DNA of 64,000 nucleotides from CAYZWU01 sp964482235 (GTDB lineage Bacteria; Planctomycetota; B15-G4; CAYZWU01), in NCBI GenBank assembly GCA_964482235.1, contig CAYZWU010000003.1, positions 143,070 to 207,069 on the forward strand, in the 5' to 3' direction. Numbering within the stretch: the first letter of the stretch is position 1; each line of letters opens with the position of its first letter. Both the position numbers and the translations under genes were made by a program. The notes beneath the pieces were generated by a model. That model was not told the origin of the DNA. It searched no databases and saw only the letters and a program-made list of their open reading frames with translations. Positions 1 to 7,969 of the stretch are shown here, piece by piece.

Positions 1-1774
1 CAGCGTGCCGGGAAAGAAGGAATATCCCCGCGCCTCGTCGATCTTCGTTCTCGACCAGATGGTCACTCGGGTCTACCCGGACGGATCGTCCCGCTCGCGC
101 ATTCACCAGATCTACAAGATCCTGGACGAGGAAGCCGTGGAGGCCTATGGCCGCATCCAGGTCCCGGGCCGCACCGAGATCCTCAGGACCATCACGCCTG
201 ACGGAAACATCCTCCTGCCCACGGACGCGGAGGAGGGGACCATGTTCAGCATGCCGGGAGTGGAGAAGGGATCCCTGGTGGAGGCCTGCTTCACGATCGA
301 GCAGCCCCACACGCCGGGCACACCGATGGATCTGGGGCGGTTCACCTTCCAGGATGCGGACTGCACGCAGCCCTTTCTCTTCAGCCAGTTCGTCGTGGCT
401 CTGCCGAAGACCCTTGCCATCGACGAGGATCTCACCATTCCCGAGCGGTTCCGCGGGAGCGATCGGTTCGAGAGGACCGTCGTCGAAAAGGGCGACGACG
501 TGATCCACGTCTTCACGGCCCGCGACATGCCCGTGGTGGAACGGGAAAACTTCATGCCCCCAGACGAGGAGGCCTTTCCCAACGTGGTCTTCGCCACCTT
601 CAGGACATGGGAGGAAGTGGCCCAGATCATGGCGAACGCTCATTTTCCCCGCATCTTTCCTCACGTGGAGCTGAAGAAGAAGGCCGGGGAAATCGTCGCA
701 GGCGCCGCCGGCGACCGCGACAGGGCAGAGCGCATCTACGCCTTCGTGAACGACCTGGTCAAGAACGACGAGGGATCCGACGGCGCCCTCCGGGTCCTCC
801 TCGACAGGAGGGGAAACCGCGCCTCTCTCTTCATGGCCCTTCTCGATGCGGCGGGGCTCGAGTACGACTATCTACGCTGCGGGATACACGCCGGCTTCCT
901 GGAATCCCCTCGGGACTGGAGCAAGGTCGCCACAGGCCTCCTTCCCGGAGAGCTGATCCGCCTCCATCCTCGCGACGAGGAGGGTGAATCGGTCCTCGTC
1001 TCCATGCAGTCGCGCGCCACGGCCTTCGGGGACATACCTCCCCTCTTCTTCAACGCGACGGCCATGAAGGTGACCGGAAGGACCGAGAGGCTCGAAACGA
1101 TTCCGGGCGGAGATCCCGAGGCGGTCACGGAGCTCAGGATCGAGCTGAAGGTGCGTGTGGAAGGAAAGAAGGCGGTGATCACGGGCCGGGCGTGGTTTCC
1201 GGGATACACCAGGTCGAACGTCCAGGAAGGGCTGCGCCGTCTCGACAGGGCGCAGCGGAGGCAGTTCTTCGAATACCAGCTTCTGGCACGGTCGATCCAT
1301 CCCGGCGCGCGGGTCATCGACCTCGAGATCAGCGGGATCGACGAGCCGGGCGCCGTACCGACCTTCCGCTTCACGATCGAGGCGGACGGCTTCATCCAGC
1401 CCGCAGGAACCCGGATGGGTTCGAGGCTTGTGCCCGTGCCGTCGAACCTCACCCGGGCGTTCATCCGCAAGCCGACGAGAGAGTTCCCCCTCCGGTTCAG
1501 GGGATTCAACTCCTATCGATTCGAGATGGAGGTCGATCTGGGCGGGGAGTACCGGATCGAACACCTCCCGCAGAGCCTGGTGGAGAGGTGCTTCTTCGTC
1601 AACTTCTCGCTCCTCACGAGTCGAACGCCGAAGGGCTTTCGCGTTGAGCGGGCTCTCGATCTGATTCCTGCCGACTTGCCTCCGGAAGACTTTCCCCGCC
1701 TCATCGAGAAGCTCGGCGGGATCGACGAGAGAGAGCTGGCGCCTGTCCTGCTGCAGCCGGCGGCAGCGAAATGA
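1..1774 (+). CDS. DUF3857/transglutaminase-like protein, 5'-truncated
   Basis: The frame is open to the left edge, so the gene starts upstream; GTG at position 5 is only the first possible start inside the window. About 590 residues are visible and end in TGA. The N-terminal half resembles the beta-rich DUF3857 domain and the middle (about residues 215-300) the transglutaminase-like fold. Where active family members have a Cys-containing GxC-type motif there is RRGNRASLFMALL, so the catalytic Cys seems to be lost and the domain is probably non-enzymatic. The C-terminal third is another beta domain. Such proteins are usually exported; the signal peptide, if any, lies outside the window. It converges on the next gene with 18 bases between. 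Confidence 0.72.
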   Translation, partial: SVPGKKEYPRASSIFVLDQMVTRVYPDGSSRSRIHQIYKILDEEAVEAYGRIQVPGRTEILRTITPDGNILLPTDAEEGTMFSMPGVEKGSLVEACFTIEQPHTPGTPMDLGRFTFQDADCTQPFLFSQFVVALPKTLAIDEDLTIPERFRGSDRFERTVVEKGDDVIHVFTARDMPVVERENFMPPDEEAFPNVVFATFRTWEEVAQIMANAHFPRIFPHVELKKKAGEIVAGAAGDRDRAERIYAFVNDLVKNDEGSDGALRVLLDRRGNRASLFMALLDAAGLEYDYLRCGIHAGFLESPRDWSKVATGLLPGELIRLHPRDEEGESVLVSMQSRATAFGDIPPLFFNATAMKVTGRTERLETIPGGDPEAVTELRIELKVRVEGKKAVITGRAWFPGYTRSNVQEGLRRLDRAQRRQFFEYQLLARSIHPGARVIDLEISGIDEPGAVPTFRFTIEADGFIQPAGTRMGSRLVPVPSNLTRAFIRKPTREFPLRFRGFNSYRFEMEVDLGGEYRIEHLPQSLVERCFFVNFSLLTSRTPKGFRVERALDLIPADLPPEDFPRLIEKLGGIDERELAPVLLQPAAAK

Positions 1775-1792
1775 GCCTCGATCTCCCGGCGG

Positions 1793-3157
1793 TCATTCGC
1801 TGAGGCGCCCGGGCCGCTCGATAGCTCCGGCTGCGCGGATCCAGACGCGCACGCGCGCAGGGCTCACGGAATCCCTCTCCGTCTCGATCGTGCCGAGCAC
1901 GCGGGCCAGCTCTTCGGCGTCGCATTCGCGCAGGTCGTCACGGCATCGAATGCCGGCCCGGAACAGGGCGCTCGCGTGCTTCACGCCGATGCCGCGAAAG
2001 GTGGCCAGCCCCACGAGCCCTTCCACCTCATCGAGGTCGACTCCCTTCCTGGATAGGACCTCGCTGAACACGGGATTCTCGAGCGCCTCTTCCAGCTGGA
2101 AGGCGTTCTCGATCCCTTCCTGCCGGGCAACGCCGAGAACCGGATCGGGCAGCCCGAGACCGGACAGGCGCGGCGTCATCGAATCGATGTTGCAGAAGAG
2201 CATCCCCTGCAGGACGGCGGCCGAGCCGGCGGCAGCCAGAAGCCACGCTGCGGCAGCCGTTGCGGGACGGAAAGGCGCGGCCTCCTCCTTCCTCCTGATC
2301 CGGCCCGCGGCCGGCGCCAGGCCGAGAGCCACGAGCGTCCCGTAGACAACGAAGCACTCCACGGCAAAGGGGGGGAAGCCGAGAAAGCCGAGGGGCGGCA
2401 TCTCGAACCACTTCAGATCCTCGAAGAAGGGAACGGTGTAGATCCACCGGATCACGGCGAAGAAGTTGAGGAACTCCCAGATGAGCCCGCAGATCAGGCC
2501 TGCCGTCAGGATCCGGAGCAGGCGGGCGGGCCGGCCGGTCTCGAGGTCGCCCAGGAGCGACCGCGACAGCCTTCTCCTGTTGAGAGGGGCGGGGAGAAGG
2601 GCAAGGCCGATCCAGACGAGGGGGAAGCCATAGCGCGGCAGGACCAGGGGGAAGATCATGCAGAAAGCACCGGCAGCTGTCACGATCCGCGAGCCGCGCC
2701 GGCCGAGAACAAGAGGCGGACAGGTGACGCGGGAGAAGAGCCGCGCCTCTTCGAGGACCTTCTCGAGAAGAAAAAGGGCCGGCAGGACCGTCCCGAATGC
2801 CAGGAACACGGCCGTGGTCCGGATCCAGGGAACGTCGGTCACGTAGATGTAGTACCAGTTGGCGAGGCGGAAGTTGACAGCCTCGAAAAAGAACCAGATG
2901 ACGGCGGACCAGAAGAGAACGGCACCGAACACCAGGGGACGATGGAGGATGAACGACCTTCTTCCCGACAGCACGCAGACGGCGTCGAGCATCGTGATGA
3001 GGCTGTACCAGCAGATCACGTAGTACCAGGTCGCGAACGGCTCCCTCCCCTGAGCCGTCATGGGGACGGCCGTCACCAGAAGAGCCGCGGACGCGATGCC
3101 GGCCAGCGCGGCACCGATCCGCCGCCTATCCGAAAGATCGTTACGGCTCGCAGTCAC
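1793..3157 (-). CDS. multi-pass membrane protein with C-terminal helix-hairpin-helix domain
   Basis: This is a 454-residue protein. The first 330 or so residues contain about eight to nine hydrophobic segments rich in Trp, Phe and Tyr, so it is an integral inner-membrane protein. The last 110 residues are soluble and contain a helix-hairpin-helix-like stretch (VGLATFRGIGVKHASALFRAG) of the type seen in DUF4332-like domains. The likely start is GTG at 3157, overlapping the end of the upstream kinase gene by 17 bases, which suggests co-transcription. I do not recognise a specific family and give no function. Confidence 0.7.
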   Translation of the reverse strand: MTASRNDLSDRRRIGAALAGIASAALLVTAVPMTAQGREPFATWYYVICWYSLITMLDAVCVLSGRRSFILHRPLVFGAVLFWSAVIWFFFEAVNFRLANWYYIYVTDVPWIRTTAVFLAFGTVLPALFLLEKVLEEARLFSRVTCPPLVLGRRGSRIVTAAGAFCMIFPLVLPRYGFPLVWIGLALLPAPLNRRRLSRSLLGDLETGRPARLLRILTAGLICGLIWEFLNFFAVIRWIYTVPFFEDLKWFEMPPLGFLGFPPFAVECFVVYGTLVALGLAPAAGRIRRKEEAAPFRPATAAAAWLLAAAGSAAVLQGMLFCNIDSMTPRLSGLGLPDPVLGVARQEGIENAFQLEEALENPVFSEVLSRKGVDLDEVEGLVGLATFRGIGVKHASALFRAGIRCRDDLRECDAEELARVLGTIETERDSVSPARVRVWIRAAGAIERPGRLSE

Positions 3158-4268
3158 CTGCTACGCGCTCCACCAGTTCGTTCATGGCCTCTTCCTGGCG
3201 CAAAATCGATTCGACAAGCCTGAACTGGGTCCGGCACCGGTCGAGGTTGTGCCCCTTGCGCTTCACCTTGAAGTACCGATCGCCGGCAAGGAAATCGGTG
3301 AGAAACCGCATCCCGATGATCAGCGTGATCATCTTGCCGGAAAAGGCGAGGAGGCTTCGCTCCTCGCGGGTCAGGAAATCGATCGCAGAGGAGAGATAGC
3401 CGCGGACGAGCCTCTCGAACATGGAGAACTGCATGGTCACCTTGTCGAGATCCTGCTCGTCCTCGGCGGCGGGACAGGTGCAGGTTCGCACCATGTCCCC
3501 GAAGTCGTAGAGCGACAGCCCGGGCATCACGGTATCGAGATCGATCACGCAGATCCCCTCGCCGGTGGCGTCGTCCATCATCACGTTGTTGATCTTGCAG
3601 TCGTTGTGCGTGATCCGGATCGGGAGCTCTCCAGCTTTCACCCCGTCGGGAAGGCGATCGAATATCTGGGAGTGGGCCTTCAGGAACCCGATCTCGCGCT
3701 TCGCCTCGGCGGCGCGGTTCGCCGCATCCGCATCGAGGGCTTCGAGAAACGCGCGGAATCTCGCCCGTCCGTCGTGGAAGCCGGGAATCGTCTCGTGGAG
3801 GGGGGGATCGGGCAGGTCGGCCAGCATCCTCTGGAAATGCCCGAAAGCCCTGGCCGCCTGAAAAGCCTGGTCCGGCTCCTCGAGGGTATCGAAGGTGCGC
3901 GCCTTCTCGATGAAATTGTAGGCGCGCCAGTGGCGGCCCTCCCTGTCCAGGCAGTAGCTGCCGCCATCGCGGGCGGGGATCACGGTCAGGGTTCTGCGGT
4001 CGATGTCGTTCTTTCCCTCTGCCGCCAGCTTGCCGCGAACGTGCCGGGTCACCCGGTCGACATTCTCCATCAGGGCCGGCGGATCGCGAAACACGACGTT
4101 GTTGATCCTCTGGAAAATGTACCGGATCGAAGAGCCCGGTTCGCTGAACACCATGGAGAAGGTATCGTTGATGTGCCCGCTTCCGTAGGGAGCGGCATCG
4201 ACGAATCGCCCCTCGATCCGGAACAGTGCGGCAACAGCCTCGAGCGTCTCCCCGGAGATCAATGCCAC
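3141..4268 (-). CDS. N-acetylhexosamine 1-kinase-like (NahK/aminoglycoside phosphotransferase family)
   Basis: This 375-residue protein has the choline/aminoglycoside phosphotransferase fold. An N-terminal YGSGHINDTF nucleotide-binding loop is followed by a catalytic THNDCKINNVM motif and the metal-binding VIDLDTVMPG, the pattern of bifidobacterial NahK, which phosphorylates GlcNAc/GalNAc at C1. GTG at 4268 follows a GGAAAGG ribosome site and overlaps the end of the nucleotidyltransferase gene, so the two are translationally coupled. With the nucleotidyltransferase just upstream and a GH84 glycosidase in the same locus, salvage of free N-acetylhexosamine to the 1-phosphate and then to a nucleotide sugar is likely. 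The exact sugar is not fixed by sequence. Confidence 0.82.
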   Translation of the reverse strand: MALISGETLEAVAALFRIEGRFVDAAPYGSGHINDTFSMVFSEPGSSIRYIFQRINNVVFRDPPALMENVDRVTRHVRGKLAAEGKNDIDRRTLTVIPARDGGSYCLDREGRHWRAYNFIEKARTFDTLEEPDQAFQAARAFGHFQRMLADLPDPPLHETIPGFHDGRARFRAFLEALDADAANRAAEAKREIGFLKAHSQIFDRLPDGVKAGELPIRITHNDCKINNVMMDDATGEGICVIDLDTVMPGLSLYDFGDMVRTCTCPAAEDEQDLDKVTMQFSMFERLVRGYLSSAIDFLTREERSLLAFSGKMITLIIGMRFLTDFLAGDRYFKVKRKGHNLDRCRTQFRLVESILRQEEAMNELVERVAGDCEP

Positions 4269-5152
4269 AGCCTTTCCGGATAGAGGCCTTCGCCGATCAT
4301 CCGGCCGATCCTGTCCCGCACAACGGCTCTGTCCTCCTGGTAGGTGATGCCGAACCAGACATCCTCCGTCGGCAGGATCTTCACCTTCTTCAGGCCGCTC
4401 CCGATCAGCGTGTTCACCACGAAGGGGATGAAGAACTCGGCCTTGGGGTCATCGCCGCGCTCGGCGAGAAAGAGCTGGAACTCCTTCTCCAGAAAGCCGA
4501 AGACCGAGGGCTGGAATCCCCAGAGGTTCATGGAGACGATCTCGTCGCCGGTCAGCGGGTTCTCCTGATCGCCGTCATCGATGAAGCAGGCGGCCTCGCC
4601 CCTTTTCAGGACCTTGAGGCGCTCCACCACTCCCGTCAGGTGCATCCCCTCGTCATGAAGGCAGACGCCGCGGGAGACGTGGCCGTGCTCCGAGAGGGTG
4701 TTGCGCAGGACGTACCCGGTCATGGCATAGTCGTCGCTGCCGGAGGCGAGGTAGTCCGCCATCCCGGCAAGCGCTCCGGCGCCGTAGTAGTCGTCCGCGT
4801 TGATCACTGCAAAGGGCCCGTCGATCTCGGGACGCGCCACGAGCACGGCGTGGCCGGTCCCCCACGGCTTCTTCCGCTCCGCCGGAGGGGTGAAGCCGCC
4901 GAGGCAGGCCGAGAGGCCCTGGAACACGTAGCGGCAGCGCACCTCCTTCTCGTACTTCGAGGCGATCTTCTCGCGGAACAGCTCCTCGATGTCGCGGCGA
5001 ATCACGAAGACGAGCTCGTCGAAACCGCCGCGCACGGCGTCGAAGGCCGAGTAGTCGATGATGGTTTCGCCGTTCGGACCCACGGGCTCGATCTGCTTCA
5101 ATCCCCCGTAGCGGCTTCCGATTCCGGCAGCCATGATCAGCAGTGATGGCAT
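4259..5152 (-). CDS. sugar-1-phosphate nucleotidyltransferase family protein
   Basis: This 297-residue NTP-transferase begins with the nucleotide-binding loop MAAGIGSRYGGLKQ, followed by the PVGPNGETIIDYSAFDA region typical of the nucleotidyltransferases found beside NahK. ATG at 5152 follows AGGAAG; longer starts upstream are unlikely. It lies directly upstream of the kinase gene and overlaps it by 10 bases. By context it joins hexosamine-1-phosphate and a nucleoside triphosphate to give a nucleotide sugar such as UDP-GlcNAc; nucleotide and sugar specificity are inferred. Confidence 0.82.
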   Translation of the reverse strand: MPSLLIMAAGIGSRYGGLKQIEPVGPNGETIIDYSAFDAVRGGFDELVFVIRRDIEELFREKIASKYEKEVRCRYVFQGLSACLGGFTPPAERKKPWGTGHAVLVARPEIDGPFAVINADDYYGAGALAGMADYLASGSDDYAMTGYVLRNTLSEHGHVSRGVCLHDEGMHLTGVVERLKVLKRGEAACFIDDGDQENPLTGDEIVSMNLWGFQPSVFGFLEKEFQLFLAERGDDPKAEFFIPFVVNTLIGSGLKKVKILPTEDVWFGITYQEDRAVVRDRIGRMIGEGLYPERLWH

Positions 5153-5266
5153 ATCTTTTTCTTCCTTTCCTGTCCCCGCCCCCTCGGCAAGGATTCCGAG
5201 CATATATATCGTGCCCTTCCGGTTTTTCCAAAAGGTTCTTCCGCCCTGATGAATGGAGATGAAGGA

Positions 5267-6664
5267 TCACAGCCTGGGCAGGCTGGCCGCGGCAGAGGCC
5301 TGTCCGTGCCGCTTCGCTGTTTCATCCAGGGTGCGCAGCCGGACAATCTCGTGAAGAGCGGGGAAGCGCCGTGCAAGGACATCCGATGCGCGGGAGAGGA
5401 TGATCTCGCCGCCAATGCCGCTCAGCACTCGTCCGAAGAGCAGGAGGCTTCCGGTTTCGTAGAACTGGGCGTAGTAGGCCACGCTGTAGCCGAAGTACGT
5501 CCCGATCGTCTCGAAGATCAGGCAGGCGCCCTTCTCCCCTTTCTCCGCCTTTTCCTGCACGCAGACCAGCTTTTCACGAAGCGGCAGCGCCTCGTCGAGG
5601 ATGATGCCCGCCGGCTCGAGCAGCCTGTTCACCGCCTGCTGGGAGAAGTACTGAGCCCCGCATCCCCTGTCTTTCGACCACTCGTCGACAGGCGCGTCTT
5701 CGCGGAAGTCGACGGGAACAAAGGCCAGCTCGTTGAGCCAGTTCGTCAGCATCCCCTTGCTGTTGACGTGGCCCGCCGCCTCGCTCGTGCCCATGGCAAC
5801 GCCGAGCACGGCGTTCTCCTCCAGTGCCATTGCGCCACCGAGAGCCGCCACTTCGCCGTCGTTGATCACCTCGAATGGGACGTTGCCCCACTCCTTCTTG
5901 AGATCGAAGAAGATGCGGCGGATACGCTTCTCGAAATCTTCGGCGGACACACCCCGGAAGAGAGAGGCAGCCCTCACCTCGTTGTTCATGTAAACGCCGG
6001 CGGCGCTCCCGCCGATCGCATCGACGCAGGGAAGATGGGCGGCCGCCCGCCTGATCGAATCGTTGATCCCGTCGAAGTGAAACTGCGGATCGGTCTGGAA
6101 GTAGGGATCCCACGGCACTTCCTCGGAAAAGACGACCTTGCCGTCGATCACCGCCGCGCTCTTTCGGTCGCTGCCTCCCAGATCGAATCCGATCCGGCAG
6201 CCGTTCACGTGGCGTCCCAGGTTGATGGAGAGCTCTCTCGGCAGCGGTGCGTCCTTGTACTCGATCTGCTTGACCTCGAGCAGACTGCCGAAGATCTGTC
6301 TCCCAATATGATCGAAATCGAAGGCGCGGGGACCGCTCTGGCTGTAGCACTCCCGGATGTAGGCGGCAACGGCTGGCTCGCCGGCGATGGTGATCCTGCT
6401 GCCCCCCTTCAACCAGAGGAGCGTCTTCACGATCCGCTCGACGTAGCGGTTGTTCAGGCGGATCGCCTGCCCCCTGTGAGGCAGGATCGAAGTGCGAAGA
6501 ACGGAGACCGATTCGTCAGGCCGCTCCAGGCAGATGGCAATCGGCTGCGGATCACCGCAGCTCTGGACCTGATCCTGGAATCGACCGTTCCAGATCACGG
6601 CGGGAACAAAACCAGGATCGAGCTCGGGTTTTCCTTTTTTTGAAATCAGATCAGACCGGATCAT
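5267..6664 (-). CDS. ROK-like sugar kinase (ASKHA superfamily)
   Basis: This protein has 465 residues. After an N-terminal region of about 150 residues comes the phosphate-binding motif IGFDLGGSDRKSAAV, then an ASKHA-fold core with VINDGEVAALGGAMA and GVAMGTSEAAG, as in ROK/hexokinase-like sugar kinases. ATG at 6664 is preceded by GAGGGGG and preferred over ATG at 6679. It is the first gene of the minus-strand amino-sugar unit and diverges from a ROK repressor. It may phosphorylate a hexosamine or a related sugar; the substrate is unknown. The large N-terminal extension is atypical of short ROK glucokinases. Confidence 0.75.
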   Translation of the reverse strand: MIRSDLISKKGKPELDPGFVPAVIWNGRFQDQVQSCGDPQPIAICLERPDESVSVLRTSILPHRGQAIRLNNRYVERIVKTLLWLKGGSRITIAGEPAVAAYIRECYSQSGPRAFDFDHIGRQIFGSLLEVKQIEYKDAPLPRELSINLGRHVNGCRIGFDLGGSDRKSAAVIDGKVVFSEEVPWDPYFQTDPQFHFDGINDSIRRAAAHLPCVDAIGGSAAGVYMNNEVRAASLFRGVSAEDFEKRIRRIFFDLKKEWGNVPFEVINDGEVAALGGAMALEENAVLGVAMGTSEAAGHVNSKGMLTNWLNELAFVPVDFREDAPVDEWSKDRGCGAQYFSQQAVNRLLEPAGIILDEALPLREKLVCVQEKAEKGEKGACLIFETIGTYFGYSVAYYAQFYETGSLLLFGRVLSGIGGEIILSRASDVLARRFPALHEIVRLRTLDETAKRHGQASAAASLPRL

Positions 6665-6693
6665 GCTGCCCCCTCGCATATTTCTTTCAAAAT

Positions 6694-6763
6694 GATATTA
6701 TAGTATCGAATATCCTTAGTTGTTATGCAATATTAATTCCATATCGATTTTAATAAATTTATT
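6694..6763. promoter_or_regulatory. AT-rich divergent control region with two palindromes
   Basis: The 108-base gap between the divergent sugar kinase and ROK repressor is far more A+T-rich than the genes. It holds GATATT-N9-AATATC at 6694-6714 and the perfect 12-base palindrome AATAAATTTATT at 6752-6763, ten bases before the repressor start. ROK repressors of the NagC/XylR type bind AT-rich palindromes, so these are plausible operators for autorepression and control of both directions. The assignment is inferred. Confidence 0.45.
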
Positions 6764-6772
6764 GGAAAAGAC

Positions 6773-7969
6773 ATGGATCTCAACAATGATACGCTCCAGG
6801 TTCTGATGCTGATCGGCCGCAGCGGCCCGATCTCGAGAACAGGGATCGCAACGGCCCTCTCCCTCACTCCGAGCCGGATCAGCCGGCTGGTCGACAGCCT
6901 CCTCTGTAGCGGTCTGATCCATGAGTGCGGACAGGAAGAATCGCGAAGGGGAAGACGCTCCGTGCTCCTCGGGCTGCGAGAGTCGAACTTCCTTCTCTGC
7001 GGCGTCCTGCTCTCCCACAACTCCCTCCTCCAGGTCGTTCTCCTCGATCTCGGCGCCAACATCGTGGGGAAGAAGGAGCTCGAGCTCTCTCCGGAAACAA
7101 GCCCGGAAAAGGCGGCCGATCTGATCGCCGACGCGGTGGACGATTCCCGGAGCAAGGGGGAGAACGGCGGCCGCCGCATCCTGGGAGCTGGAATCGGCGC
7201 AGCCGGACTGGTCGATCCCGGCGCCGGCATCATACACAACTCGCCCGGATTCCCGTCGTGGCGTGAAGCGAGGATCGTCGAGATCCTGTCGAGCCGTCTC
7301 GGAATCCCCACCTTTCTCGACAACGAGGTGGCCCTGTCGACCCTTGCTGAAATGTGGTTCGGCAAGGGCCGCGGCTGTTCGGACTTTCTCTTCCTGAACC
7401 TCGGGCCTGGCCTGCGCATGGGGATCGTGATCAACGGCAGCCTCTATCGCGGCGCCACGGGCAATGCCGGCGAGTTGGGGCATATCACCTTTGATCCCGA
7501 CGGACCCTTCTGCCACTGCGGCAATGCGGGATGCCTCGAGCTCTACGTCTCGAGCGATGCCCTGCTCGCCGAGGCACGAGGAGCCCTCTCCCCCCGCTCG
7601 GCATCGGTTCTGGCGGAATTGTGCGGCCGCGATCCCGGCAACCTCGATATCGACGCGGTCTTTCTCGCCGCAGAGAAGGGCGACCGCCTCGCCCGGAGCC
7701 TGATCAACCGGTTCTTCACGCCGGTCGGACGCATCGCCGCCGACCTGATCAACATCTTCGACACGGAAAAGATAATCATCAGCGGCAGTCTGATGCGTGA
7801 TAATGATATCATGATCCGGATCATGGAAGAGCACATCATGCACCGCTCGCTGCCCGTTCTCGGCCGGAAGATCGTGCTCGAGAAGAGCGAGTTCAACTCG
7901 ATCGGAACCGCCATGGGCGGCGGAGCGCTGGTGCTGCAGAAGATCTGCGACAAGGAGATCGTGCTGTGA
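6773..7969 (+). CDS. ROK-family transcriptional repressor (NagC/XylR type)
   Basis: This 398-residue protein has an N-terminal winged helix (SRTGIATALSLTPSRISRLV, about residues 22-41) followed by a full ROK domain. The ROK zinc signature CHCGNAGCLE lies around residues 247-256, and GAGIGAAGLVDP and GNAGELGH sugar-site motifs are present. Proteins of this build repress sugar genes and release DNA on binding the sugar or sugar phosphate. It is divergent from the kinase gene and overlaps the GH84 gene by a GTGA, so it probably controls the whole amino-sugar cassette. GlcNAc or a derivative is the likely inducer (inference). Confidence 0.87.
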   Translation: MDLNNDTLQVLMLIGRSGPISRTGIATALSLTPSRISRLVDSLLCSGLIHECGQEESRRGRRSVLLGLRESNFLLCGVLLSHNSLLQVVLLDLGANIVGKKELELSPETSPEKAADLIADAVDDSRSKGENGGRRILGAGIGAAGLVDPGAGIIHNSPGFPSWREARIVEILSSRLGIPTFLDNEVALSTLAEMWFGKGRGCSDFLFLNLGPGLRMGIVINGSLYRGATGNAGELGHITFDPDGPFCHCGNAGCLELYVSSDALLAEARGALSPRSASVLAELCGRDPGNLDIDAVFLAAEKGDRLARSLINRFFTPVGRIAADLINIFDTEKIIISGSLMRDNDIMIRIMEEHIMHRSLPVLGRKIVLEKSEFNSIGTAMGGGALVLQKICDKEIVL

